Below are positions 35,989 to 50,030 of a DNA stretch of 64,000 nucleotides, in pieces. Source of the stretch: Phaeotremella fagi (Eukaryota > Basidiomycota > Tremellomycetes > Tremellales > Phaeotremellaceae); the NCBI GenBank assembly GCA_001599715.1, contig BCHU01000006.1, forward strand, positions 310,001 through 374,000, in the 5' to 3' direction. How positions within the stretch are numbered: position 1 is the first letter of the stretch; the number at the start of each line of letters is the position of its first letter. A program made the translations under genes and the position numbers. The notes beneath the pieces were generated by a model. It did no database searches and was not told where the DNA came from. It saw nothing but the letters and a program-made list of their open reading frames with translations.

Positions 35989-37832
35989 ATGGATGGAGAA
36001 TCCACGTCCCAGTGGCGTTTCGCTCAATGCTTTGGTGATAAGGGTGAAGTAGAGGATATTACTGAAGGTATGTTTTTTTGGGGTCGAAATCACATTTTTT
36101 CGTCATCTCCTTTGTCTCAAATGATCTTTTTGTTAACACTTTTCATCAGCCGATATCATATCCACTGTCGAGTTTGATCATACAGGAGATTATTTGGCAA
36201 CTGGTGACAAAGGTGGAAGAGTTGTGTTGTTTGAGCGGAACGAGCAGGTATGTTGAGAGCCTTGAAGTTCTACCAGTCCATGTTGCCTTTATGCTCATTT
36301 GTATCCCAGAAAAAGGGTTGCGAGTATAAATTCTATACCGAGGTGAGTGTTGATGTTTGTACTGTATTCGGATGTGGTGACTGAAAAATTTTACTCCAGT
36401 TTCAATCACACGAGCCAGAATTCGATTACTTGAAATCGTTAGAAATCGAAGAGAAGATTAACAGAATCAAATGGTGTAAACGTCAAAACTCTGCTCACTT
36501 TCTGTTGAGTACCAACGGTGAGTACAACTCTACAGTTGATTTCCTCGCACCGTCATTAAATGCGCATTTGTAGATAAAACAATCAAGTTATGGAAAGTGT
36601 TCGACAAGCAAATCAAGGTAGTGTCGGAAAACAACCATTCGGATCGTTCACTTGCATCTGGTACTGGACCTTCCCAACCTCCCCTGCGTCTACCAACAAT
36701 GACCACCCACGATTCCATCACGGCCGCTGTCCCTCGAAAAGTTTACGCCAATGCTCACGCATATCACATCAACTCAATATCAGTAAATTCTGACGGCGAA
36801 ACGTACATCTCGGCTGATGATTTAAGAATCAATCTGTGGAATTTAGGTATCAGTGATCAAAGTTTCAGTGAGTCACATAACAGACTTCTCGGTGTTCTTC
36901 AGAAACTCACTCCGCCTTAGACATCGTCGATATCAAACCTGTTAACATGGAAGAACTCACTGAGGTTATCACTGCTGCAGAATTCCATCCAATACACTGT
37001 AACTTGTTCATGTACTCGAGCTCGAAGGGCACTATCAAGTTAGCGGATATGAGAGACTCGGCACTGTGTGATCAACATGCTAAATGTAAGTGATTTTGTA
37101 ACACAATATCAGTATAGATTTCTGACTTGTTGGGTCAGTATTTGAAGAGGAAGAAGATCCTACACAAAAATCATTTTTCTCAGAAATCATTTCCTCCATC
37201 TCCGATGTCAAGTTTTCCAAAGACGGCAGATACATACTTTCTCGGGATTACCTTACACTAAAAATTTGGGACATTAAAATGGAAAACAAGCCTGTAAAAA
37301 CCATCAATATTCACGATCACCTTAGACAAAAGTTATGTGACCTCTATGAGAATGACTGTATATTCGACAAATTCGAATGTACATTCAGTGGGGATGGATC
37401 GTAAGTAATAAGGGGAAGGCTAAAATTGTATCTACTGACGCAGCTTACAGGCAAGTTCTGACTGGATCCTATCACAACTATTTCCGCATTTACGACGTGA
37501 ATGGTGATAACGACACTGTACTGCAAGCCGATAAATCTGCTTTCAAAGCAAAGAAGATAGGTGGTGCAAGGGGTAAAGCAGCTGGAGGCAAGAAAGAACA
37601 GTTGCAAACTGAAGGAATCGACTTTGCCAAAAAGATTGTAAGCTTCAGCTTGTGTCAAATTTTGATAGACGCAATATTAACTTATGGCCCTCAGTTACAC
37701 GGCAGCTGGCATCCACGCGAGAACACCATCGCCATCGCAGCAACCAACAACCTGTAAGTTTTCTTGTTGTATTGGGGTTTAGAATTGTTCTTACGTTCAT
37801 ATGACAGTTTCCTTTATTCAACATTATCGTAA
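35989..37832 (+). CDS. CDC55: Protein phosphatase 2A regulatory subunit B (B55/Cdc55)
   Basis: A WD40 targeting subunit of PP2A that controls mitotic entry and exit. Ten exons: 35989-36067, 36150-36247, 36310-36342, 36400-36517, 36574-36867, 36921-37085, 37139-37400, 37451-37637, 37695-37753 and 37808-37832, giving 439 residues, normal for B55. Signature segments are [90 protein letters not shown] and [20 protein letters not shown]. An insert of about 25 residues, rich in Lys/Gly ([18 protein letters not shown]), precedes the last blade. Identification is firm. Confidence 0.96.
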
Positions 37833-38650
37833 TCAAACGAGTGGTTCGAATTGGTTACAGCTGTTTCATATACCCCTTCATATTCTCGTATCCATTACAG
37901 TCATTTCTTCTTACGTGCTTCACACGTGTTCATCAATCAATTGTCATTCATTCATTCATCTATCCATCCATTCATTCTTATTCCTTTCCCTTCCCTTTGT
38001 TACATCGCTACTTTTCAATCCCCCTTTTCCTTTCCTTCTACCGAACATGACGTTCTCGTGGACGTCAACGATTTTGCATACCAATGGTTATTCTCGCACA
38101 ATTTTAATTATTTTTTCTTTTTCCAACTCGATCACTTTTTATTCGTTCAATGTTTCTTGTTAGGCTAGGCTGGGTTGGAGTTGAGGTTAGTAGAAGAATT
38201 AGTAAATTCCCGTAAATATAGAGTTGAGGGTAGTCCAATAGTATAAGTTAGAAAGAAAAAAATGTGTGAGGAAGAGGAGAGAAGAGAGTAGCGGGGAGGG
38301 GAGATGAAGAGTGGAGTGAGCATGATCAGTAGGATTAGGAGTAGGAGTAGATGTAGATGACGGACGTTGAAAGAAGTATTCGTATGTAGAAAGAAAGAGA
38401 TAAGTTCCAATACCATTACAAGTGTTACAAGTGGACCAATAGTGCCACATTTGAAAGTCAACCATAGCAAACGACAACGATGTAAACAAACGTTAAGGCA
38501 CGGTTGTACATTCCACGTGGTAGATGATAAGGCGCCTGCTTTTGCGTTGTCTGTGACTTTGATTTCATCCTCCTATTTATTCATTTATACGGTATATATA
38601 CATCATATATATATGGTCATTTCATCTATCATCTACTTATCATCATAACA
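37833..38650 (+). other. Intergenic: CDC55 3' end and MPS1 promoter
   Basis: No gene is seen in these 0.8 kb. The first half is C/T-rich with (ATTC/ATCC)n runs near 37945-37975. A TATA-like run lies at 38591-38614, about 40 bp upstream of the MPS1 start. Confidence 0.4.
38591..38614 (+). promoter_or_regulatory. TATA-like element upstream of MPS1
   Basis: An uninterrupted alternating T/A run with two TATATA blocks lies 37-60 bases before the MPS1 start codon. It is seen directly; use as a TATA box is inferred. Confidence 0.3.
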
Positions 38651-41627
38651 ATGTCTTACACAGCATTGCCTCCTTTTCATCCTTCTTCAATCTCATCTTC
38701 AACAGCAATTTCCATGTCAAGTTCATCTCAGTTTAATTATCAAAAACAACCCACGGCCTCAACTTCATCCTCAACCTCAGCATTGACACAAAATTCCTCT
38801 AAACTTACCCCTTCAAAATCTTTTCCACTTTTGTATTCCCATCGAACACCTCCTGGCTCAATAATCATGAACGATAATCCTGTGATAGAGGAACTCATAT
38901 GGGATGATGCGGATAAATCTATTGAGATGCCAGAATTTCATTTCGATTATGGGTTGAAGGAAAAAGATAAAGAGAAGAAAGAAAGAAACATGTCAACATT
39001 ATCATCATTCAAGTTCAGTCAACAATCAAACAAAACACCATCACCATCTTCGACTAATACGCCTCCTTCACAATTACGATCTAACCAATCATCGTCATCG
39101 TCGGCTCACCTCCTGTCACTTACAGATGCCTCTACATCATCTGCTTCTTCTTTGGTCCCTACACCTCCACCGATAGGAGAAGGTTATTCTTTTGATGCTC
39201 GATCATCTTCTTCCATTGCGTCAACTAGACCTCTTCATAATGAGGGAAAGCCGATTGGTACACGCTCGTTTTCCCGGACAGTGTCAGCACCTTCATCTCG
39301 TTTCAAAACTGAGGAGAGCTCTATCGATCCTGACGAATCGGTATCTGTAAGTTCAGATCAACATCTTCTCTGTCCATGGCATTGACTTTCTCCTCCTAGA
39401 ATTCTGGATCTTCTACTTTACAAGCTCACACGGCCACCTTACGAGCCACATATGTTGACTCTAGCAATAACCAACAATCGATTGCATCAACTTCCTCCAG
39501 ATCATTCGTAACTCCCGGTCTCACAGGTCGAATATTGTCCTCATCTGCGACTTCCACGGGTCGACGATTGAACGGAGGTCTTAGTAGATTTGGCGGTCCT
39601 GCAAGGAGAGTCATTCCTCCTCCAGAAACGACTGATGTTGAAGAAGAAGATCATGGAAGTCCATCATTGATTGGTGAGTTCTTACAATGTAGGCAGAGCT
39701 GATTGGATTATAGAGTCTCCCAAATTGGACTTACTACCCAAGTCTGAATCTACTCCCAAGACTACATCATCACCTGACCCATCACTGGAAGCTCGCAGAC
39801 GGAGTCCTCCCACAGTCAAGAAGACGTCACCTCCGGTAACTCATACAGATCAGTTTGCAGATGCGTCGACATCTCATTATCACGATTACAAGTCAAACAG
39901 ACTCGTCGCAGCAACTCCAGCAGAAGAAGAACATCAAGATCGTCGATCACCCAAAACGTTGGAAGAACAAGAGAACAGAAATATTATGGGATCTGCCGCT
40001 CAGCGATTTTTGGGCAAAATCCCCAGTTTTGTTGATCAAAGGAACACCGACAGACCACCCCCGCAACCTCTTCGACCGACTCACTCCCTACCAAATGAAG
40101 CAAGTTTCTCTCGAGTTCCTCTCCAACCTAGTCGTCCTGCACCAGTGCATCCTACGGCTGAAACTCGATCCTTGATACAAACCGCTCCTGTCGTCACTCT
40201 CCCCGTTAATCATCCAGCATCGCAGACCTCTCCAGATCCTTCGTTGAGTGCTTCGACGGCTCCGTCTCAACCCCTGGCAACAGGTAAAAGATCGTTTTTT
40301 GTGAGTTGAGATTCTGATATTTTTAGATCTATAGACTAACAAAGATATCAATAGGTGAACGGAGCGGCGTACGAGCGCCTTGGTATACTGGGTAAAGGTG
40401 GTTCATCCAAAGTCTACTCGGTTCTGTGTCCTGTCAGACGTGTTGTTTTTGCGATGAAGCGCGTTGCCCTTGATCGAGCAGATGCGGAAACCTATCAAAG
40501 TTATACCAACGAGATTGAATTGCTCAAACGACTCAGAGGCCACGATCGAATCATACAACTTATAGATCATCAGATTACTTTCAGTCAGAATAACAGGCCA
40601 AAGATGTTGATGATGGTGAGTCTTGAAGTTGAGCGCAAAGCTGACTTTTAGGTCATGGAGTGCGGAGAAATTGATTTTTCCATGCTATTGGATGAGCAAC
40701 GAGGGAAACCGCTAAACATGAATTTCATCGGCTTGTATTGGGAACAGGTTAGTTTCAATTACAAACAAGAACTAATACCTCAGATGCTTGAGGCTGTCCA
40801 CGCAGTACACCAGGAGAATGTGGTTCATACCGACCTAAAACCGGCGAATTTTGTCCTCGTCAAAGGTCGACTGAAAATCATAGATTTTGGTATCGCTAAA
40901 GCTATAGCGAACGATACTGTGAACATTCAGCGTGATCAGCAAATTGGTACAGTAAACTATATGTCACCAGAAGCCATACAACGGATGAACAATCAAAAAG
41001 TCCTAAAAGTAAGTCCACCCGATCAAATCGAGCTAATAGACAGCTTTCGTATCCTAGTGATGTTTGGTCTCTGGGTTGTATACTTTATCAAATGGTATAC
41101 GGTAATCCGCCTTTCCAACACATTGGTGGTGGACCTTTACCGAAAATGACCGCTATCGCTAATCCATCACACGAGATCGATTATCCAAAGGTTGCCATAC
41201 CGAAGACGGCATTCGATAAAGATGGAGTATCGATCGACCCTTCAACACTAGCTGCAACCGTCAACCCTTCTGCTATTGAATCCATGAAGTGTTGTTTAGC
41301 ATACGACAAAGACTCTCGTTTGACTATACCTGAACTTCTCAAACACGAATTCTTGCAACCCTCTTCAAATAGAGGTAAGTCGATCGCAAAATGACTTGAC
41401 TGATTAGATCAGGTCCCACTCTTCCTCCTGGAGCCACTCATATTACTCCAAGTCAGATGTCTTTACTTGTCAATTTCGTCCTCAGGGAGAATGGGCTTGC
41501 GGAGATGAAAGATAATGATTCAACGGCAGAAGTAGGTTATAACACAACTGACAAGTCTAACTATCACGTGTAGGATTTATTTGCTCAGCTTCAAATTCAA
41601 AACCGTTTCCTTTCGGAAAATACGTAG
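38651..41627 (+). CDS. MPS1: Mps1/TTK-type spindle checkpoint dual-specificity kinase
   Basis: Predicted kinase of the spindle assembly checkpoint and spindle-pole duplication. Nine exons: 38651-39346, 39400-39673, 39714-40300, 40355-40615, 40652-40747, 40784-41008, 41044-41374, 41413-41531 and 41574-41627, giving 880 residues. The N-terminal ~540 residues are Ser/Thr/Pro-rich. The kinase domain starts AYERLGILGKGGSSKVYSV (Gly loop), has FAMKRV (VAIK lysine), the Mps1-type MVMECGEIDFSMLL hinge, HTDLKPANFVLV (catalytic loop), IIDFGIAKAI (DFG), IGTVNYMSPEAI and SDVWSLGCILYQMVYG. The short C-terminal tail matches Mps1. The intron at 40748-40783 is only 36 nt. Identification is firm. Confidence 0.95.
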
Positions 41628-41908
41628 TCACAATATTCAATCTGGACCTTATACGTCCTATTTTTTTCTTCATTCTCCTCAGTTTCTTGCATTTTGGGAT
41701 TTGGCTTTTGGATATTGTTTGTTCCATTTATATTATTTATCACGCGTGGTTATGCATGAAGTCTTTGGACTAATGAAAGACTGTGAAAAGCTGTGAATTT
41801 GTCTATAAACGGCCACATAGGATTATTTGCAAGTCTGATATATATAAGCTAGAACCAATTATAATCGTACACTTCTTCCGATCTCAGCTACAAAATATTT
41901 TGTCTACC

Positions 41909-42955
41909 TTAATACCGTCTATGGCCTTCTTCTGAACCGTAGTCAAATACACCAAGGTCTTCACCTTCAGCTGAAAATGTTTGGTGATAGATTGCGCTCT
42001 GTGGCCTGAACGAGTAATTTACAGTTGCAATTGTAGGCGAAGAGACATGGTTGACAGTTTCCAAATCAAGATCGTCTCGTAGTAATTCCATTGAACCACC
42101 ATTTCTTGATCCTCCATAAAGACCAATAGTCGGAGCGCCCAAATCTTTTTCTGGTGAAGGTGATTCGTCCCGAGCAGGGATGTAACTCCAACGTTTTGGC
42201 GTAGTTGGAACAGGTGCAGCGATAACCGAATTAGGAGCATATGGTAATGGACGTTCCTTCAAACTGGCTTCACTCACATCGACAAACGAGTGACGTGAAG
42301 AAGCGGGTGGTGGGCGCAGTAGTTGACCGTCAGCTGAAAGGATTGGAAAGGCGAAATTTTCTGGGTTCGGAGAGTAAGGAGAATAAGGGTTAGGTGAATG
42401 TGAACTTGATGAAGAAGAAAGGTGTGGAGAATGAGAACCTGACGAAGAAGCGTCAAGGGGTTGGAATTCCGTATTAGTAGATAGAGGTGAGAGATGTGAG
42501 CGAGTGACTGATAACATTGATGTTGGACGTTGACTCATTTGGGATTTGGGGCGGCGCGAATTGATCAAAGGTGAAGCCATGCTCGACATTGGCCTTTCAG
42601 GAACCTCCTCTGGATTTCTTGATTTGGCTCTGAGGCGTAGGTATCGTCGGATGAAGATGACTGCCAGGACAATAACTACCAGGGCACCTATGTAATGGTG
42701 AGCTACGATTCGTTCTATGTGTTTTGCCCACTCACAGAAACTACTCCCTCCAATAATATAACCTTTTTGTTCGGCTGTAAGACTGGCGCAGACATTTCCG
42801 TTTGAATCATAGGTTTTACCGCTCTAAAAGCAAGGTATGGTCAGTGAACATTTGGTGACAACTCTTTTCGTATGACTCACGTCGTCGCCATTATGAGGTG
42901 CACAGCCACTACCATCACGTTGAGAAAGCCTCATCCTACTTATCATCGATGACAT
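41909..42955 (-). CDS. Single-pass membrane protein with Ser/Pro-rich cytoplasmic tail
   Basis: Three exons, 42955-42881, 42823-42736 and 42687-41909, give 313 residues. There is no N-terminal signal peptide: the first ~54 residues are polar and contain two to three cysteines (SGCAPHNGDD, GNVCASLTAEQKGYIIGG). One membrane helix (ALVVIVLAVIFI) follows at about residues 55-66, then a basic stop-transfer stretch RRYLRLRAKSR. The remaining ~235 residues are Ser/Pro/Tyr-rich, with clusters such as SHSPNPYSPYSPNPENF. This resembles fungal sensors or signalling adaptors (Mid2-like tails), but no family is recognised. Cys-containing N-terminus outside and tail inside is inferred from the positive-inside rule. 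Confidence 0.72.
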
Positions 42956-44743
42956 TTTATTCGAGTTCAAGTTTGGTTTATTCTAGTTAAGCAAGATCAG
43001 ATTAAGTCAGAGAAAGAATCAAGATGTGAGAGCGTTGAGAACAGTTCATTTTTCTGCGCTTCAAAGTTACAGTAGTTCTCGACAAAATGCCCCGCGCTAG
43101 CCATTTCTTGAAGTTGCTGTGACATGACTCATGCAGAGGAAAGTCAACAACTGATCTCGGGCTAATATCGCCCTGCCAAAAGGAAATGTCAACAAAATTA
43201 CCCTGCTTAACATGACGTGGGATTGACAGAGAGTTGTTGTTTGCACGTCCGACGGGTTATCTCCAATAATTTCTAACAATCTTCCAGGGTCGTTAGATTT
43301 TTCAGTCCGATGCCGGTTAGCGCGTTGAAATTGTGAGTAAGATCTAATCTAGATTGGCGCGTTTTAGAGATGTTGACAGATCCAAGAAACGCAATTAAAG
43401 CTTGTGCAGTTACAGTACTCCAGAGCCAAGATCTCCCAGCTTCACATTCTGGGAAGAATTATTTACGATTCACTCAAGTGTTAAAAAGTCATAGCATGCC
43501 CAAAAAGATCGTCGTCAATGCCACCTTCCCCGTTCAAGTGTCGTAACTTCGATGAAGTGTCGATTGTACGCGTGTCGATTGTACAGTTGTAAATCGAGAC
43601 ACTGTAGGAGCGAGGAAATTTATCTTGATAGGCATGGGGTTGGCGAAAAGCAAAACATACTCTCCCAGTATTCAGCGGACATAACACATAACATCTCGTC
43701 AGTATCGTTCTGCGACCTGCTGCTCTTATGCGAAAAGACACCAGCCTTGCAGCCTCTCACAGCATCCAATTTTGTGACGAAAATCATAACAATAATGCGT
43801 CAGATCCATGCAATGGAGGAACTACAGGCAATCTGGAAGAATGTCAATACTCAGACGAGAACCGCAGGACGTATTTCTTTAATGGGTCTTTCTGGAGAAT
43901 AACTTCAGGGTGTCATTTCGACGTTTGCAGAGCCCTCAAGAATTTCGAAACTGTTTTGCCCCACACTTTTCGGCCAAGATACAATCTTCCCAGTCAAGAT
44001 TCATCGTTCTGTTAAGGAGAAGCTCAGCACCAAATCACATCACAGTAGATGCAGTATTTGATAGAAAGGCAGTCACTCAATGACTAGACATGACGTGTGA
44101 TTTGATCAAAGAAACCAATAGCAGCTCCTTCTTACCCGATGAAAACGGAATTTGTTGAGAGAAGAATTGATCAAACTGAGAATAAGAAACCATGAAGATG
44201 GAATCTCCACGACGTATTCCAAGTGAGACTTCTGTTTGAAAAAGGAAGACTGTTCAATGATCAAGTGTATACCTTGAATATGTCAGAGCGAAGTCGAGTT
44301 GATGGCATCTGGCAAGCAAGTGATAAAAGCATAGAGTAACTGCGAAACGAGTAGAGATAGAATTGTAACTTAGAGGTAGATAGGGCGAGATAGAATCTGA
44401 GGGTCAGTTAAGATAGATTACAGGAACCACAAGAACGATACCGGCGGCAAGTTAGCCACATTGCCACATTGGGTAAAAAAGAGTGAAAGTAGCAACCCCT
44501 AATAAAAGCTTAGTCAGTTAAAACGTCAACGTCATTGGTTGATTTGGTGCGGCATTATAACTGTCACCGTACAGTGCAGGCATGCAGTCACTTTACCCCA
44601 ACAGGTTATACAGGTTATCTACTCGAATTACCTTCCACTCCTTTTTTTTCTCTCTCCTTCTTTTCACTTCATTCTTTCATTCAAAAACATTTCTTCAACT
44701 TACATATCAACTTCATCTCTTATCTAATACTTCATACATCACA
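42956..44743. other. Long divergent intergenic region before GAPDH
   Basis: About 1.8 kb lies between two divergent start codons. I see no protein gene, tRNA or clear repeat. The last ~110 bases before GAPDH (44632-44743) are a T/C-rich tract ending in an A-rich start context, the expected leader of a highly expressed gene. Confidence 0.4.
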
Positions 44744-46469
<1,726 letters not shown>

Positions 46470-49375
46470 GCAACCAATTGATAACCAAGAAGGCTATCGT
46501 TGGCGAATGAGGAATGATTTCAGTTAGTATTAGGTGAAAAGATTACCAAGTCTCGTATTTGAAATAAACAGAGTTATGATGCACAGTACATAGAGTTATT
46601 CCTTCATACTACGAGCGGCGAAGCGTTAAAGTGGCATTTCAGTTAACGTTTCGTCCAGGTTTTTCAGGTTCACTTGAGCAATTTCGTATAATTGTGCAGA
46701 ACCCCTTCTCGCAAATCGTTGTAATACTGTTTCGAACCTTTCTCGCTTGTTCATTGTATTTTTCTATTGGGATTCGCTTCACCGAGTGCCGGTCATAACT
46801 TAAGTAAGACTTCAAGGAACATGTTCTAAATGTATCAAGCTGGAAGACTCGAGAAATCAAGGTCTACTGTCTAAAGCAACGAGACTTTTGATCTCACACA
46901 CCTTCATGGCTCCAATTGACTTGTACAATTCACTATATAGATGAGTGTTTCAGCCTCTTTCTGACCTCATTGACCTGGGGCCACTGGCCCAGTCTGCATT
47001 CCTAAACGAAAACATTGTTTTGCTCTATTCTTCATACACAGCAGGATCTCTGTTATTCTCATTGACGAAGACTTAGTCAAGGAAGAACACAGCTATTGAT
47101 CGAAGGCTACTCAATTTACATGGGTCTTACAAACCACTGAGATCCCGCTGTCACTTTCAGGTGAGAACAGCAATCTACTCTGTTTGCGGCGGTGAGAGGC
47201 AGAAACTCACCTTAATTAGTGCCAGCTCTTCTTTTGCGCTGCCAAGATACTCATCTGCTTGGGTCTGAGAAATGACGGAACTCAATGACTAACATCAGAT
47301 TCCAATTGGCTCGAAGGAGGCGAGAAGGAAGCTAAGCAGAGTGTGGAGGACAAAGCATTGTACAAATGGCGTCAGGATTTTGAATCTTTGTTGAGGCTAG
47401 TGTTTCTTATCCGTCGTGATACAGACTTCTTCTTCAATGTTGGAGTTTCTCATTTCGAAGCCGAAATGCTAAGAATCGAGTTCTCCTACCAACGCTGATA
47501 CATGCTCTCATTAAGTTTTTGATTCAGTGAGCGCCTTTATAGATACCGTTTCAACTCGCAAAGCTGAGTCTACCTCAAAGCACTCACTCTCAATTAAAAC
47601 CAATGCTGTCACTGACTTCTGTCTCATTGGAGTTCCAACAACCACTTCTTAGTTGTCGTCCATCTTCTTGAAAAGATAGAGTCTTGAGTTGTATTTACGG
47701 AGTCGAAGGTGCTATCCATGTTTCACCCTTTTTTTTTTTGAAAGCAATAATGGGTGCTTACTGGGAAGGGGGAAGTCTGTGACTTACAGGCAATTTGTAG
47801 GAGCTGCAAGAGGATTCAAAATCGCGGGTTTGAAGTCAATTTCTGTTGCTGCAAAACTGGTTTTCATTTCATTCATTACCCGGAACAAATCAGCGAACAA
47901 ATCAGCGGGTGAAAGATGCGCGTAAACAAGGATGGTAGCGAGGACCGCCTTCTGTGCTGACCACAGAACGAGACTGCCGCCCCTTTAAAAGATCTCTTAC
48001 ACGAATTGAACACGTTCTTGGGACAAATCCCTCTTCAAACGATGGGACATGTTTGCCGATATGGTCTTGACAATATTTGGAAGGAGTTCTTTCGCAACGG
48101 ATGTGGCAACTTCCCCGAAAAGGCTTCAGTTCTCTCTCTTCACTTCGCAATCAAATGGGACGTAGGTTGTTGCTGCTAAGGACCCCCCAATCACAAAAGT
48201 ATTGAGTAGATGTTAGGGAGTGAGTAGAGAGATGGGTGACGAACGTACTGTACTGTAAGATTGCGTAAGGTTTCATCAAAATGCAGATAATACCATGTTT
48301 TACGCTGTACATCTGAGCTCATCTGTAACCTTTGAAAAGTCGTGGAAGGTTGTTAGATAAAGATTGAAGCTTACTTCAAAGCTTGTGGAAAGCGTTTACT
48401 TATACCGTAGTCAAATATTTATTGTAAGTATTTGGATTGTCTGTCATTTAAATTCGATGAAATAGACAACAAGTCACGCTCACTGCACACAAGATGCTGG
48501 AATGGATATCATTGTCATTAAGACATCCAAGTCAATTTGGAAGATTCGACTTCTGCTGCAGATGGTTGACCTTCATGTCCGTCATTCTTTGAGAATTTTG
48601 ATCTATTGTGTAGCGTTGTCATCCACTAACCTGTCAGTTTATGACAAGTCACCGTCTTTTAATCCCAAATTATGTTTATCTTACCCAATTTCCTCATCCT
48701 TTGAGTTCTGCTTTCAACGATTATGCCATTAGGTAGATCGAAAGATACATAATAATAGTTAGTGTTCGAAGATTCGAAGTGGGGAAATCGCTCTCAGTAG
48801 CATAATGGTCGCTGGTCGCTCAAATCTTCAGTCGATCCTGAAAACTCAAAGCCTGCTGGTATTGTCCTCTTTGAGTGATAGAACTGTTTTAGCTTGTAAT
48901 TTGTCAGTCGATAAGAAAATATTGCTCACCCCATTGCACAAGCATCTATCATCTCTTGTACGGCTCTAAAACGCATTGTTGAAGTTGGAGAAGCTTACTG
49001 AACTTCGATGAGTACTCCCAGTACTCCCAGAACATTTGACCGTCTTCTTATCCAGAACAAACTTATACAAATCAATCATCGTTTTCAGTATGAAGTCATC
49101 GTTTTACATCAACCTACCACTTCTCCTGGAATTCTCTACAAACATCCCTTCGGGGAAGACTGATATTATCGCTGACAAAATCAATTAAATTCCTTGAATC
49201 AAAACAAGTACTCTAACCCCAGCTGACTCATAAATTTTAACTCTTAGTGACTGGCTGATTCAAATGTCCAGATTTCCTATCTTTTTCAGTCCATATTCTC
49301 GAACATTCATTGAACCTTGGACCCTGAAACATATCATATATAGGCCAATGTTTTCCGTACTCTTCTCCCTGAATT
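46470..49375. other. Gene-poor region, no feature recognised
   Basis: Nearly 3 kb without an open frame that resembles a gene, on either strand, and without a convincing tRNA. Base composition is AT-rich. It leads into the LTR cluster and could hold decayed repeats or non-coding transcripts that I cannot identify. Confidence 0.4.
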
Positions 49376-49690
49376 TGGATCTCACATTCAGAAGGTCTCA
49401 ACCCTTCACTGCTTTAATCCTTCCCTCCTTGTTCATAGTTCTTACTTTATCCTCACTTTGGCAGTGACCAACCCTTCTGTCACAGAGGAGGGTGGGACTG
49501 ATTTGGGTTGGATGGACCAGGATAGGACTTGGGAGGGTGGCTGACTTGCTGGAGGGAAGGAGTTGAACTAAGATAAGATAATAAGTACAAGAAATTACTA
49601 TGTGTGGGTGGCAAATAGTAATGACTATATATATGTGTATAGTCAAACTATTTGCTAAGACTATGAACTAAAAGGGATCAACTATTCATG
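49376..49690. mobile_element. Two LTR-like fragments, head to head
   Basis: Bases 49376-49486 contain the recurring motif TTTGGATCTCAC...AGAAGGTCT...AACCCTTCAC that recurs at 50225, 53403 and (reversed) near 50980. From 49480 an element begins TGTCACAGAGGAGGGTGGGA and runs to about 49690, ending near ACTATGAACTAAAAGGGAT. The second fragment is the reverse complement of 53480-53690. Solo or broken LTRs are the simplest reading. No coding part of a retrotransposon is seen. Confidence 0.55.
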
Positions 49691-50030
49691 TATATCGTCT
49701 TTACGTTTCGTAGTATCTACATTCAGATAACAGTATTTGCATCTCAATTTATCTTTTCATATGCACATCAATCATCATATTAATAGATTATTTAATCTAA
49801 TCATTGCATTATCATCCATCTACCTCTCAAGTCCTAATTCAACAGTAGGCTCCAGTGTGACATAATACCAGGAACCATACTGGGAAGATCAGATTGTTTG
49901 AAGAATGGATAGAGTGGAAATTAGTTAAGACCAATTATGACGTGACAGGGATATTATCATTTTTGATCGCAAACAGAATTAACTACCAGTTCCTTTCTTG
50001 TACTTTCCCAGGTATCTTCAATATCAGTTG

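Noticed and set aside
36590..36793. Alternative open frame within CDC55 exon 5
   Set aside because: The CDC55 frame is conserved and well supported; the other frame has no homology or codon sense.
43552..44015. Overlapping plus-strand open frames in the GAPDH upstream region
   Set aside because: Short, without motifs, and not joinable by splice signals into a sensible protein.
47689..48150. Facing short open frames on both strands near 47.7-48.15 kb
   Set aside because: No start context, domain or splice pattern; composition is like non-coding DNA.
48790..48860. tRNA-like stretch (AGTAGCATAATGGTC then GTCGATCCTG)
   Set aside because: It resembles A- and B-box sequences, but the B box has a deletion and I could not fold a cloverleaf with a matching acceptor stem. 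At most a tRNA-derived relic.
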